DNA from: Chromobotia macracanthus
Lineage: Eukaryota > Chordata > Actinopteri > Cypriniformes > Botiidae
Reading direction: 5' to 3'
Length of the DNA stretch: 64,000 bases
Assembly (NCBI GenBank): GCA_036877525.1
Contig: JAZGTH010000008.1
Location: 3,314,001 to 3,378,000, forward strand
How positions within the stretch are numbered: the stretch's first letter is position 1; each line of letters begins with the position of its first letter. Below the pieces are notes generated by a model. That model worked only from the letters and a program-made list of their open reading frames with translations, ran no database searches and was not told the origin of the DNA. This document shows positions 1 to 14,049 of the stretch, one piece after another. The translations under genes and the position numbers were made by a program.

Positions 1-3000
1 AAATTAATTGATAAGCAGGTGGACTGGTAGGCATGTAGGTGTCTTATTAAAGTTCTTCAAAGCTATAGAGAGATCTGCTTTGGTGCTAACTTTCGTAATT
101 GTTGAGTATCTTTGCACAATTCATTGATTATTCTCAGGAGCGCATATTTCCCAAGTTTTCTGTAATCTGAGTTCTGTATTTTTTTCTTCTACGTAGAATA
201 CAGTAGTTATTATTGCCCTTTATTTACTGCCCTTCTTTTTATCTGTTCTTTCTTTTGTCTTAGTTAAAAATAGACCTGGCTTCTTCATTTCCTTTTAACC
301 ATTATGGAAATGGTAAAGTAAGTTTGGATTGGCAATGAATAAAAACAGAAGGTCAAGGAAGTATTTCCCTTTGCCAAGGGGCATTTGATTCCTTAAGTGC
401 ACTTTCTGGCTGAAGTGGACTTCTGAAACGGTTCCAAGGAAGCTAACTAAAATATATATTGGAAAAAAAAATTCCCTCGAACCTAATTTCTGTAACTTAC
501 TGTCATTGTAAGTAGAATCAAAAGAGAAACATAAAGGAAAAATTCACTTAAAATTTCTGTCATCATTTACTTTTGATTTTTGAATACAGATGTTGCACTA
601 AATTGTTACTGCTTTCTCCTGTATAACAGAAGTAGACAATAACCACACAAGTATGTATGGAAAAGTGCCATGTGGATTAATATTCTTCTCACTTAGTAAG
701 AAGAAAAAAAACATACATGTTTTGAAATGACATGAGGGTGAGTAATGACGGCATTTCCTTTTTTGTGTGTAAATTGTTTTCATCTCCATTTCCCTTCCTA
801 ATTTCCTTCTGTAATAAAGTTTTAAGGTTACATGAAAGACTCATTTACTCATCATCACAACTGCTTTTGATGCTTAACTTTTGTCCTGTAATGATCTCCT
901 GGAACTATCACCTTTAATGAACCCCCAGACCTCCCTGTTTGTGTTCACCGTGTTGTGGTGGAGGTGACTAATGGCCCTTACATTAAGTAAATGAGTTTTG
1001 CTCAGCTAGTGGAATTACAATGACTCAGGAAGTCTCAGGAGCTTGCGTGTGTTTCCAGGTCTTTTGGCTGCGTGGAGGGAAGTCAATGTGTCATACCTTA
1101 ATCACTTAAATTATAAACTCTCTAATGTGATTGCTTTGTAAGCTACAGGTCACAATATAGTAACAACTGCTTCTAACTCATTTTAAAACAGTTTGAGGCC
1201 CTGCCGAGCAGCTTGGCACCCAAAGCACACTTTGTGATCTTTGACATTGATGATAATGTAGAGTTTTTGATGCTGTATGGGACATGACTAGATGAAACTG
1301 GGGTTAGTTGTCACACTTCTTACTCTTTTCAATATTTCAAAAAATTATGTCGTTCGTTACATACACATTGACCTCATTTTTTGGGTATGTTGTCACAGGG
1401 GAACCGGCCATTAATAAGCATATTAGACAGGCTAGTTTAAACTGTAAAACTATTGTAATTTTAAAAATATTTATTGAAACAGCAAAAATGTAAAATACAA
1501 AAAAAATCTAAATTCTATAAATTAACATTAAGAGTCTATATACAACATTTAAAGCATGATATAGTTGACACATATCTGAATGTATGCCAGTGTGGTTTTA
1601 TTGTGTTTCACCAAGCCTTAATACTAAATGATACAGTTTAAAATCAACATGCAAAACCACTGCTAGAAGAGAAGTTATATATTTTTGCAATTTTTAATTT
1701 TGACCTAAAACCTTATGTACTGAGATATAGACCTTGTCTCTTATATATAGATAATGTCCCTGTGTGAGAACTATCCCCAGAATCCACTATATAATGTGGA
1801 GGAATGTATAGTTTGGAACCCTCTATGGTTTTGAACTGAAGAATTTGAATGGAAGCTGTCCTTTGGACAGTCTTACAAACCTTTCAGAATACCTCTCTCT
1901 CCATCTCTCTTTGTTTGTTCTTTCTATTGTTTGACAGCTAGGATCTCATCTGTAGGATGAGATGTTTCCCATTTATTCTGGAATGAGCTTTGGTCAGTAG
2001 AGGACAGAGAAAGCTTTATTCTTTCTTCTTTATCAAAGGCCAAATGAACGGATGGGCTGCAGCTGTCACTCAAACTCTGTGTCAAATCAATGTCATCCAG
2101 AAAATAATCCATTCAATTTGAAATGTTGCAGTGTCTGAAATCCAAGTTCCTACAAAGTGGGCATATTTTAGGCCTATAGTTCTTACTACAGTTAATGGCA
2201 CTACTGTCAAAAAAAGTACATAAAGGCATCTGTAGATGCAGCACAATACGTTTGGTAACCAATTGCATGTTCTTTTGTACCAAAGTTAATAGTAACACAT
2301 TATAATACTTAATAATACAATATTAATATAATCTAACCCTTATATATTCATGATCATACCTTTAAAAAGTCCAAAACATTACAACACAATATAACGTAAA
2401 ATAGCTGACCCCTTGTCTTGCAGACTTCATAACTCGCATTCTGGGCATCCTTAAAAACACATAACTCAATATTATTTTCACACTTATGTATAAGTGCATA
2501 AATATTTGTATGCAGGTATTCTTTCCTCTTTACCAAGTGATATTTAGCTTGATTCTTCTTTGTTTGTTAATCTCCAGCTTGTCTAGTAACTGAGTGCATA
2601 AACTTTTGAATAAATTCCTTAAAAGTTTCTAAAAAACTTTTAATATTTTACTTTTAATAGAAATCAACCTCTAATTATCAAGAAACACATGTATATGTAA
2701 TTATGGTTACACCTATGAAAACATAACACTGATTATAATGGTAATATCTTATGAATACATTGCATAAAATACATTTAATAATAAAATAAGAATATCTACA
2801 TAATGTGTTTTTGTACTGTACTGTGTATAATCTTTACCACAGTCTTGTATCATGTGTGTGCTCTGAGCAGAAGGAGACACACAAAGTTTCCACCTCATCA
2901 CATCCCCACCCTGGCACCTGGAGCTCTTGGATGGAAATTTCCACCCCGCTTTGTGTTTGTGTCAGATGTTCTTTGGTTCTTTCTGTAGCAGATGCTTTTC

Positions 3001-4698
3001 ACATAACATTTACATCATCACTCAACCCAGCATTGACAGATGCATTCAGCACCATTTCTCAGATTTACATTTATCAACAGGATCCTCAAAGTTCCACAGA
3101 CGGATAGCGGTGTGCTTTAAGGCAACATAAAATTAAAAATGAACATATTTCATAATACTTTGTGAGCACAATAACTGCTAAGCCAGATCAGATGACTACC
3201 ACTGTACTATTGAACACCAAATACTATCAATAGCCTTGTAGGCAGTGTTCAGACAAAATCCAGGTTTGAGTCCCATCCTGAGATTCTAGATCTCTCCACA
3301 GCTCAATCCAATAAAACACCAAAAAATAATGTAAAAAGCTATGAGCATAGCTACCCTGTAGCATACAAATCTGTGCTGTTCACCCTTGATTGATTTTCCT
3401 GTCTTTTCTTCTTCCAACCATTTGCTTGTTTTTTACAAATAAATGACTCATTTGCTTAGGATCTCACCCAAAGTCATAAGTAGGGAAGATTTTGTATTAC
3501 AAAAAAGCTTTGTAGCAGATTAAACATAATCAGGTTTGTTTGAATATGTATTCTGGGGTTATCCTTGTTTCTCCATGGATTGTATAAATCATTGTATCTG
3601 CCTCCCCTTGCTATGGACATTTCAACATCTGTTTTCTTAAGCACTACAGCTGTTGTCAGAGAGTGTGGAACCATCCCTAAGTTACTTTTCTAAAATTGTG
3701 TGTGTTTTTCTCCTCTAGCATACAGCCTTTTAAAGTGACGTGTGACAGCATAATTCAGAGGTGCCATAATAATTTTGAAAGTAACTACTATGTTGAACCC
3801 AGTTTCAACTCTTGAACTTGTCAGTTTCTCTCGGTTTAATTTCGGCAGATGTTATGAAGCCCAGGGGATTATGCAACTTTTGGAGATTTGTGCATTTCAC
3901 TGAGCAAAAGCAAGACCTACAGCTCATGAATGGACGTTGCCAAGATTCAGAAATTTAGTTTAGCAGTAACATTTGATTGTAAGACATTTAATAGTACACA
4001 GTATTTGGCAGTAATGATACTGTAGGAAATCACACAGTTGTAATGGAAACAACAAATTGGTCAATTTTAACTAATTAAGTGACAAATCCTTTTTTTAAAA
4101 AATGCTCAGTTGCAAACCAGTTATGTACCATGTAGACATGAATGCGTCCTGGTGGACAGACAGAAGCATAAGTACACACCCTCACTCCTGCAAGTTGTGT
4201 AGCTGCCAGCCAATCAGACGTCAGACAGTCAGTGAATAACAACTGGTCCATCTGGGGCTGAGACTTCATGTAGCCAAAATGAAGACATTATATTTTGTAA
4301 GTGCAGTTCACCTCATTATTGCATTATGATGAAGACTGAAACTGTACTGACAGACGTCCTTGACTGAACTCAAAGTGAATGTAAATGACTGACCGCATAG
4401 CTTGTTACTTGTATGCGTGGTAGAATTATAAGGACATATATTTTAATTTGCTGTTTCACTGCTGTTATAAAAATTGCTTTTGATTAATGGTGTTCTAATC
4501 TTTTTCTAATTCATGAATAATTCTGATTTATAGACATAAATAAGTGAGTTTCCTCAAAAATCATATTCATATATGTATGAACTTAAATAAAAAAACAATA
4601 ACTGTATCTCATCTTTTCTTCAGAAACTTTAGTTGCATTACTAAAATCCATATCGGTTAGACACACAGATATATAATATAGACATATATGTATAGCTA

Positions 4699-4740
4699 GA
4701 TAGACAGACAGACAGATAAACAAACAAACAGACAGACAGA
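4699..4740 (+). repeat. GACA/AACA tetranucleotide microsatellite
   Basis: Repeats of GATAGACAGACAGACAG and AAACAAACAAACAGACAGAC. The adjacent minus-strand ORFs rich in Cys-Leu-Ser-Val are its translation. Confidence 0.9.
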
Positions 4741-4839
4741 ACTCGCCCAGTGTGTGATTAAAAATGCATAGCATCTGGATCTGAGACTTGGCCACATTCT
4801 GTCAGACAGGAAGCAGATCAGACAGCGAGAGAGACTGAC

Positions 4840-5080
4840 AGTGAGAGCTTGTATGCCATAACATGAGCTTGACACATAAGGTCCTTTGATATGGGACCAC
4901 CAGGGATGAATCCCGACTGTGGTGCCCCTGACCCTGTTGTCTTCCTCAGCTGGACAGAGTCCGACCCAGGGGGTAGAGGATCTCCAGAGCGAGTACACTT
5001 ACCCATCTCTCATTTTGTTACAGAAAACTTCTACAGAGGATATGGGGTGGAAAAGTCAGTTAGCGGATGGATGAATAAAT
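4840..5080. other. GC-richer unique stretch, possible decayed SINE
   Basis: GGGATGAATCCCGACTGTGG resembles a tRNA B-box neighbourhood, and the region stays open in frames on both strands. It follows the GACA microsatellite. No second copy was seen in the window. It could also be a conserved non-coding element. Confidence 0.25.
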
Positions 5081-8000
5081 GATTTATGCTTGAAAGAATC
5101 AGTCGAGGTTTAAAGCAATCTAATGTGGGAGTGAAATGATTCAGTTCAAGAGAACACAAAAAAGAACTGGACTAAGCTTTGATGCAATACTATACAATAT
5201 AGCACAATGAAGTGACAATGTCATTTTTGTGTAATAACAATTGTTTAAGTGGATTTTATTTAATCAAAACAGCCATACAACATGTACGCTGTGTGAGAAA
5301 GCCATAATTACATGGAAATGTTTTGGCATTCATCATCTGCCTGGCACTAAAGCTATGTTTGTCTTTTTTTGCACATTTAATCAGTGTCAAAGTACATCAT
5401 TGTTTGATGTGCTCATTTTTCCAACAAGTCAATTAGTTTAGCTATTTGAACAGTTATATAATGTCTGTCGTGAGGATATCTGGCTGGACACATAAAATGA
5501 TGTCCAACCACCAATATGTATTTACATAATATATGTATTTTAAAAACTCTCTGCTGTTTACTGCCTACATATACAAGCTGTCTTCCTAGGCAGCATCCTC
5601 AAAGTCATAGGGTCCTGTACTGTGACTGATCTGAAACCATCCTGTCCGTACTGTAGACTGTGCACACACCACACAAACAGAATAATTAGGGTTTGACATC
5701 AGTATGCGGCTGAACTAAGAAGCAATTTTCTAATAAACAGAAACATACAGGAAACATGTGTATTAAGTAAAATTAATTTTAACCTTTAGTATCTTAGTAT
5801 TAAATGAAATATAACCTATTCTTAATAAAGAATGAAATAAAGTTTGACAAACATAATTAAAGGTGAATTTACTCTTGGCACATTCCATTAACCGTATTTT
5901 CCTTTCTCAAGGGCAAACAGGACAAGCAGCCCGACAGTTATTTATGTGAGGAGTGGAGCGATGCTGTGTGTACATGCATGAAACATTGCAGCCCATATAA
6001 CAGGGAACATCCTGGTGGTATCACATATAAAATCATAGCTGTAATAAACCTGACCGAAACTAAGACCCGGCATATGCTATATTCAAGTCACACCACCCAT
6101 AGGGCCCCAAAAAACAATACTTGCAAATGTTTGATCAATGCATATTTGGTGCAAGAGGTAGATTAGACCATATGGTTTGTTCAATAATAGGCCTCCCAAG
6201 GTAAATCACGCAGAGGGAAGGAGTGTTTTAATGCAGCAGCAGATATTGCAGCATTACACACAGGAATTGGAGTTAATCTTGCTTCTGGGTGGCAGGTGGC
6301 CATCAGCTGTTGTGTGTTGTGTTTGGAACACACAGCTTCATCCACAGAGCTAACCTGTGGAAAATGAAAGAAAATGGTTTGTGAAATGGCAATGTAAATG
6401 CTTGCTTCAGTTTTACAGTTTATGTGTTATTATATTGGATGCATTTATTATGATGCATTCAGAAAGACTTGTGGGTGATTCTCTTCTTACTGCATTTACC
6501 GTCCTGCTCTTTAAAGTTGCTGTTTGAATTTTTTCACTAGGGCATATTGGGATTTAATGACAAAAGCTGAAGTAATTAGGTTCTTTGTAAATACCATTTT
6601 AAAACGATCATTCACTCATTTGTCATTACGTTCAAGTAACGAGGGAGTTTGATTACTTTTTGTCATTCTCTGTGGAGACTGGCATTCTCTATGATATAGG
6701 CATTGTTTCTTTATCTGAAAATTATGCACAACCATTAACTGGCTTCTTTCATTATCCTTACTCTAAGTGCGACAACCATCAAGCGAATTGTCTCGAACTA
6801 GTAATGATTTGTTCTTTTTCTTGATGGATTTCTCTTGGTTTGGATGTGGTAAACAAGCAGCTGGCAAGAAATTTTTAAACCTTATCCCTGATGTTTATGC
6901 TGCTCCCAGAGGAGCGAAGGTAAAAACATCTCAAACTCATTCGACCAATCAGCCTTTAGAACAGGCAACTAAATTAGTATATTGTTGTGCTTATGTAAAT
7001 AGTTTTTTATGGTTAGTTGAATTCTTCTCCTCATTTTCACTTCATTCTGATGTCAAGAACTTTGTAGAAGACAGCTGCTAAAGCTCTCGAAACAGACAAC
7101 GTGCTAAACAAACTGAGCAGATACTATTTTTGTCGTTCGATACAATGCCAATTTGCAGTATGAAAATTGCAAGATGGGCATCCTGTGAGAGCGAGCGCAG
7201 TGTTAGGCTCACAGAAACATGCTCTAAGGATTCCTTACATAGGTAGCATGACCTCAGTGTTTGGTAATTGAAACCAGAAATATTCAATCCATACTGTACC
7301 CTTCCCTCCATTTGACCAAATTGAATAAAGGTACTGTGGGAAATCAAGCCAATCAAAGTGACTCTTCTGAGACGTTAGGAAAAAGAGATGCAAACCCCAC
7401 GTAATCGGGTGTATGATTTGTTGGATGCCCCAGAATGTAATAAGCACAAAGATTTTGGGTCTTTCAAATGACCTTCATATTCAGAGATGTATTTATATGA
7501 AGTTTATATCTAAATAACAGTAAGTTTTCACAGACCAAAGTTTGAAAGATCGTAGGGATGGTTGACCAACAAAGACTAGTCAATTACTGAGTTAATTTAA
7601 TATTTTATTTTAATATTTAATTTTAATATTTGATTTTATTTATAAATATTTTTAGTTGACTGTGTCTGATTTAGAGGATGAAATTGGAAATTGTCCAAGG
7701 AAATAAATCCAGTACCTTCAACATTAGATAAAACAATTACAAAACAATTACCTGAAAACTTCAAATATATTTTAATTGTGTATAAAGACAGATGACAGAT
7801 GCTTACTGTTTTCAATATCGCAGTGAGCTGTATTCATATTTTTTTTAAATGGAGGACAATTTTAATGCCCAGAGGTTGCTCTTGCATATGGCTCAGGAGA
7901 TCTGATGACTTGATGGAGCAATTACAATATTAAATAGACTCAAAGTAAAAAATAGTTTTTATATTAGTTTTTATATTAAATATATTAGCGTTGTGTCAAC

Positions 8001-10957
8001 CTTGTAAATATGACTTGAAATTTCTAGGAAATTAAATTTACTCCGGAAAATTGCGAAAAATTCAGATTTAAGCTTGCAATCTTGAGGATGTATTTTCCAT
8101 TTTTGTGTGCAATATATATCAGACTGTCAGTGAATGGACTGTGGGTGGGCCCTGTGAAGCTAGCTGATTTACTCATGTAGAAAAAAATCTTTTGTCAACT
8201 CAGAAGTCTTTCAGGAAAGAAAGTTGTGTGTGAGTTATTTATTAGTGGAGTGCAGTCAAAGCCGAGCAGCCATATGCATAAAAATGAACCCTAACTTCTG
8301 CGCAACTCTCATCATTTGATGATAATAACACAGCAGATATCAGTGAGCTCTGCACTTGGCTGCTTCCTTTTATTTGCTAGTGGACTGAATGATAATATGA
8401 ATTAACAGACTCAGCATCTGCCCCAGCAGGTTGTGTTCTGAGAAGTGCTTTCAACGATCCTTTCACTATCGATCAAGGCCCCAGCTCTGTTTAGTCTATC
8501 AGAGTTGTAGCCTGGTGAAAGCTGTGGGAGACACAAGGCCTGGTTCATTTAATTACCCCTGATCAAGAGCGAATGCATACCTTGGTCGTAATGTCTCTTC
8601 GGTTGCTTGTGTTGGTGACGGGCCTTGAACAGAGACATGATGGGATTATGCACAGAGCTCAGGAAGGGAAGAACGAAAAAACAGAGAGAGAGAGGTGACG
8701 ACACATTTAAAGTGTGTTAAGCTTTGTTTACGATTGGTGCGTTTTGTTGTTGCAATAACAGAGTGATTTTTAGTCTTACTAAAATGAATGGCTCATGTAA
8801 TTGTATGCATGGCACGGGTGCTCATAACAAAGCTTTTCCTGTGCAATGCAACTTGTAACAAGCGGCATGATGATGTTACTTTTGGTGTGCACACCTTTGT
8901 TCTTCTTTGAACATGTCAGGCATAAACCAGAAAGCAGAATTATGGATTCCAAAGTGACATCTTACAGTGGCTTCTGCACCTCTCTCCTGACATTGTGACA
9001 CATAATGAGAATGACCATCAACCTTAGCCGGCCGATAGTTTATCCAGAGCCCTGTCGCAGCTCAAACTCGTGTTTTATTTTAAGGGTGGATGGCTAGAAG
9101 CAAAGAGCCCTCCAGGGTTCACTGGCTCCCAGGTAGAAGTAATTATAATGCAACGGGTGAGATAGGTAGCCAAACTGAACCCACAGTGAAGAGCACTACA
9201 CTATAACAGAGCTGACAGACAGTATTGTAAGCATGCTCATAGTGTTTGAACATCTGTAGTTTTGCTTATGTAAATGATGAGTAAAGCTCACTGAATTGGA
9301 GATGAACAGAGAGCCCTGTTAGGCAGCTTGTTTCCAGTGCTGCTCTTCAGAGCTGCATATAGGAGAACGCCATCCATACAGCCAACTATCTGAGCACAAT
9401 TAAAACCGGCTGCACGCTGCCTGGAATCAACTTCATTTGGCTGCAGATGTCATCACGCTGACTGGCGGAAACGAGCATGAGGGCATTGTGTCATTATAAG
9501 GGATTTTACCATCTTGAAGGTGAATGATAGAAACGTTAATGAAGAAACAGGAGTGGTTAATGTAAAAAAACAAAAAAACATGCAATGGAGAGTAAATGCG
9601 CTCTTAGAAATGGTGGGCAACTCATATCTATACACCCAATCTTTCTGGAGAAGTTTAGTTGTGTGACAAATTCAGTCTACAGTCATTTGTTATTCTTTAG
9701 AATTATATGTTGCTTACAAGTCTGAATTTGCTTGTGTAATGCACTTATTTATCATGTCAGCATTTGTAATGCATTGCCTTTGAAGCTTTTGAAAAAGAAC
9801 TGTTGGCTCTTGTAGCTGTGTTTCTCCTTTTCCTGATGGAAACAGAACCTGTCAGTTAATTGAGCCATTTAAACAGTCTTATGCTGTTTCAAGGATTTTT
9901 TGTTAACACAGTCACTGTTTGGACCATTATGGGCACATTTATTTTCTACGGAGACTACCAGATATGATATCATGTGCCGAATCTGTTTTTTTTTTACTTC
10001 ACACATTATGGATTTAACAAGACTTATAGATCCACTGTTACATAGCCTGATGTATAGAGCCAGCTTTCACAGCCTGACTTACAGAGCCATTTAATGTAGC
10101 CTGACTTATCAGCTGTATGCCATGTTGGGTTTTTTGAAAGTTTTTGAACTTGCATCAGATGTAAAGCTCATCCCTGTTGTGGCACCAGCTGTGAGTGTTT
10201 GGGAGATGTTCAGCTAATGTTTTTCACCCCATCTGGAGCCAAGTTGCAGAGGGTACGTTCTGTCTTTGATCCTGCCTTTCACGGACCCATTACCCACCAC
10301 ATCTGAGTAATCTCACTGGATATGAGAGTTTAATTTAAGACATAAAAGATTTACTACACATTGTTTTCTCAAACACACTCACTCCCATAGTTTCACCCCC
10401 ATGGAGCCACAATAGCTTGTTCCTCATGGTGTGTAAATAAATAACAGATAGAACATTTAGGGAGCGTGGTTAAGAATGTATTTGCATTTAATATATTGTG
10501 CTGTTCATTCTAAACTTTTTCATGGCTGTAGGGTGAATTCAGGTAAATTCTTTCTGTTTATTCCATTGAGACTCCTGTAATAGGTGAATTTAACCCTGTA
10601 AGTTAGGAGTTGTAACAAATTTAACTTCGAATGTAATATTTAAAAATGAATCTGCCATTAACCCACTTTTTTGACATACAAATATAAAACTAGATTAGAA
10701 ACTAAATTAGACAGAATGAGAAAAGTTTTGGCCACATATCCTAGAGGAAAGGAGTTTAAATCCCTAAAAAACAGAATCTTAATATTTACTCTCCCTCTCT
10801 GTTACTGATTACTTTGCTCAAGGCTGTAGCGAAAATGTGTTTAAGGGAAATTAATAGTGAGGCTTGTTCAACGATAGATATGTCATATATGAACAAGTTT
10901 ACTCAAAATTGATGTTAATATGTTCTCCACCATTCCCTGTGTAAGGGAAACATATAT

Positions 10958-10961
<4 letters not shown>

Positions 10962-11000
<39 letters not shown>

Positions 11001-11012
11001 CATATATACAAA
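10962..11012 (+). repeat. (CA)n followed by (TA)n microsatellite
   Basis: An uninterrupted CA run of about 27 bases passes into TATATATATACATATATACA. Confidence 0.95.
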
Positions 11013-11593
11013 TGCATATATGAAATTATTAATAATTAATCAGGATCAATGATTTGGGGAATTCTTAATCAATGTAATACATTGATTTAACCCTCTTGTA
11101 GAGCATGTAGCAAAGATCAGCAGAATTAGGGACTCCAGATTATAAGCATGAACCAGCACCACAATTATGCAGCAAATCGAATGTCAAATCTATGAAACAG
11201 TGTTGTTTAAAACACCATTTCATTCGTGGAAGGAAACTCAAAGGAGAATACATATAAATAATCGTCATTAAATATACATATTTTGTAGTACCTGATCAGC
11301 AGGGATGATTCCAATAATCAGCTTTTGCATTCGTCCAGCGAGTGCATACGCGGTCTTATTGAATCTAAGAAACATTATTTGTCTGGCCTTGAAAACAACG
11401 CTTCTCTGCTTTAACAGGACTTTAGAGCAGGTAGAAAGATTGAACACAGTTTAAGTGACCTTATTTGTGAGCATTAAACGCAGCAACAATCAAGGGTGGA
11501 TGCACATCGGTGTTTATTAAACTACACTACAGGGGAACATGTAACATATAACTAGACATAAACCTACACACATTAAACACATAACCAAAAGTA

Positions 11594-11595
<2 letters not shown>

Positions 11596-11680
<85 letters not shown>
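11596..11680 (+). repeat. (GA)n microsatellite, 85 bp
   Basis: A pure GA/AG run without interruption, the longest dinucleotide run in the window. It explains the Leu-Ser ORF on the minus strand. Confidence 0.97.
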
Positions 11681-11682
<2 letters not shown>

Positions 11683-13036
11683 TTAAGCCTGTGCAAGTCA
11701 AATCACCTAAGCATTCTGAATGAACCACCAGTAGACTTAGCGCAGCTATTCTATGTTTATAGAATATGGATACTTGCATTGAGCTCTAGTACAGAGTGTG
11801 AATCCAAATGCGCATGGAGAGAGTCCTGAGTGGTTCAGAAATGATGGAGTTCGTCAAGTTCTGGAGATCGACGAAGTTAGCTTAAGTGATGTCCAGAGTC
11901 TGTCTCAGATGGACTGAGCCAGAAGCTGGACCCCCCTCCCCCCATGGGGAGGGGTGCCAGGGCCGAAGATCCTTGCAAGAAGACGAAGACTAAGACTAGG
12001 ACGACAAGAAAAACTGAAGCTAAGGTGTTGGCGGTCATTTTTAAGTTCAGCTCGGTCACGCCCAGTGAAACTTAAACAACCAATAGGTGTTAAGCAGGCA
12101 AAGTTTCTTTGTCTCACTCAACACCTTATTTGCATGTTTTTTGGGTGGATGGCACATTTGCAAATATTAATCCAGATTATTGTAGAAAGACTATCATGCC
12201 TGTTATGGTTACACAGCATACATAGTCTGATGGGAAATTACAAGACGATCTGTTAGATATTAAATATGACAGAGTTTGAACTACATTAAGTTGTGATTCA
12301 TCCTAATGCATGAATGCAAACAAAACATCAATCCAAACTTGCATACCTATCTACAGAGTTACAGTAAAGATACATAGTTTTGTAGCCAGCATACCATGGG
12401 AATGTATACAACTATATACAGTTTAGGACTGTTTAGTTGTAAGTTAGAAAGAGTTCTTCCTTTGGATAGAAGTGTTCTTTCTTGGGCCACCTGGGGTTAC
12501 TGGAACTCCATGTGGTGCCCATGGAATTCTTTTGAAGCTTGTGCAGGGTGTCATAAACTGTCCTGGTATCAGAGGTTGCTGATAGCAATCTAGAGGGGAG
12601 GTTTGCCTCCAGACTCTCTGGAGCCTAGGTTTGTATGTCTTAAGTAAAAGGGGGTATTTTATGATCCATACATGATCCAAATATTGGGCCATGCCAGACA
12701 CTACAAGGCTATGCAAGCTGCAGAATGGGATTGACCTGTTCATACAGACATTATTAGATTTACTTTTGTCGATTGTCGTGTACAGGGCAATCTGAGTCAC
12801 ACCTGTTAATAAATACAGTTTCAGCCACACTGGGAGAACATAGCATGTATAAACACAACAGTATGACCAATGATTCATGCTAGCCAACATTCTGGAATGA
12901 GCCTGTTTATATTTCACGTGTAGCTTCCTTTAACATCCTTATTATGAATCTTGGAAAGTATAAGTAAGTCTTTATTGTTCTAACATGGTGATTGTTGAGG
13001 TTGTGCTGTTTTGGGAGAGTGTGGACATGAAACACA

Positions 13037-13309
13037 ATGGAGCTGGCTAATTCAGTGCATGTTAATGCAGATAATGAGAAAGAGATGAGATCAGGTCTAG
13101 CCGACACACTCAGGGTAATGATTGATCCTCTACTGACCTTGACTGAAAGGGATAGATATCTGGGAATGGATTTGTTAGATCTAACAGACCAATATTCAGA
13201 TAAACTGGATGAAATGTATCCTGAATCTCTGGCCCACCTTCATCTTTCCACTGCAGATAACAGTACTCATGCTCATATTTTCCTGATGTGCCTTTTTCTG
13301 ATTGGCTGA
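13037..13309 (+). CDS. Unidentified 90-residue ORF
   Basis: I do not recognise this protein. It begins MELANSVHVNADNEKEMRSG and contains the acidic stretch LGMDLLDLTDQYSDKLDEMY, with a composition more protein-like than neighbouring random ORFs. The last 16 or so residues turn hydrophobic. A stop lies just upstream of the ATG in frame, so it is not the 3' part of a longer open frame in genomic DNA. It may be a fragment of a mobile-element gene in the block 11450-13330, or chance. Confidence 0.15.
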   Translation: MELANSVHVNADNEKEMRSGLADTLRVMIDPLLTLTERDRYLGMDLLDLTDQYSDKLDEMYPESLAHLHLSTADNSTHAHIFLMCLFLIG

Positions 13310-14049
13310 TAATTGGCCTATAATTATGGGAAATAAATGGAAACATTTGCAAATGTAGTTACAGCACACAATTAAAAATCCTGTTACCCTGATCCTGCCA
13401 CACGATTAGGGTGTAGGGGGTAAGATTAGGGGTAAGATTACTGGCTACCCCAGGGTAACCTTATCCGAGCTGTAGTTAAATTGTCATATGCATAAAACAT
13501 CTAATATAATTTTTGTTTACTTTTTTTTAATTTAAATGTTAAAAATAAACACATATTTCCTAAAGATATGCAATGTGATATCCAGAGATCATTATAATGC
13601 AGTGTCAAAAAATTAGATCAACTAACCTCAAAACCCTCTTCAGTGTTTAACATGGGAGAAAAGTTAAATCAGACAAAACCAATAAAGTAAACCCGGTTTT
13701 GTGCTTTGAGTTTGTAGGTCTACTGCTGGATATTGTGGACTCTAATAAAATATTATGTGGAAAATAATAAATAAAAAAGAAAATAATTTGAATCCATATG
13801 CACTGTCCTCCAAACATGCATGGAAGGACACATTACTTAGCCTTCATCTTAATAGAATATTTTAAAGAACTTTTAGGAACTATTTGTACTCAGCAAAGCA
13901 CCTTCTGCCTTTTTCTCTCTATATAGCCTTTCAGATTCTCACCACCTTTTCTGCGTGAAAACACTGTGTAAGTATTCTGATTAAATTATGTCTCAGTTGT
14001 GGGCGGCACTGAATTTATGAGCGTTTGGCTGGTTTTAGCTTCTTTTAAA

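Larger units (their letters stand above)
11450..13330. other. Unclassified block, possibly an old retroelement insertion
   Basis: This block is less AT-rich than its surroundings. It holds the 85-bp GA run, a purine tract GGGGAGGGG followed by TG at about 11945-11955, and an AATAAA at about 12809. It also carries the two longest ORFs in the upstream intron (13037-13309 + and 12444-12917 -). These traits resemble LTR-element parts, but I found no repeated LTR pair, primer-binding site or recognisable reverse transcriptase. A minus-strand AATAAA near 11514 is equally compatible with the opposite orientation. Identity is unproven. Confidence 0.25.

Noticed and set aside
4583..4998. Cys-Leu-Ser-Val-rich minus-strand ORFs
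   Set aside because: They are explained by the GACA/AACA microsatellite and neighbouring unique sequence.
6767..7081. 104-codon + ORF as a gene
   Set aside because: No family signature, no splice context and typical intron base composition, so probably chance.
11573..11779. Leu-Ser-repeat protein on the minus strand
   Set aside because: It is the translation of the (GA)n microsatellite.
12444..12917. 157-codon minus-strand ORF as a gene
   Set aside because: There is no recognisable domain or composition typical of a protein. It is kept only as part of an unclassified block.
13400..13440. Interstitial telomere-like TTAGGG motifs
   Set aside because: Only two TTAGGG units in an irregular GT-rich stretch, not a tandem array.
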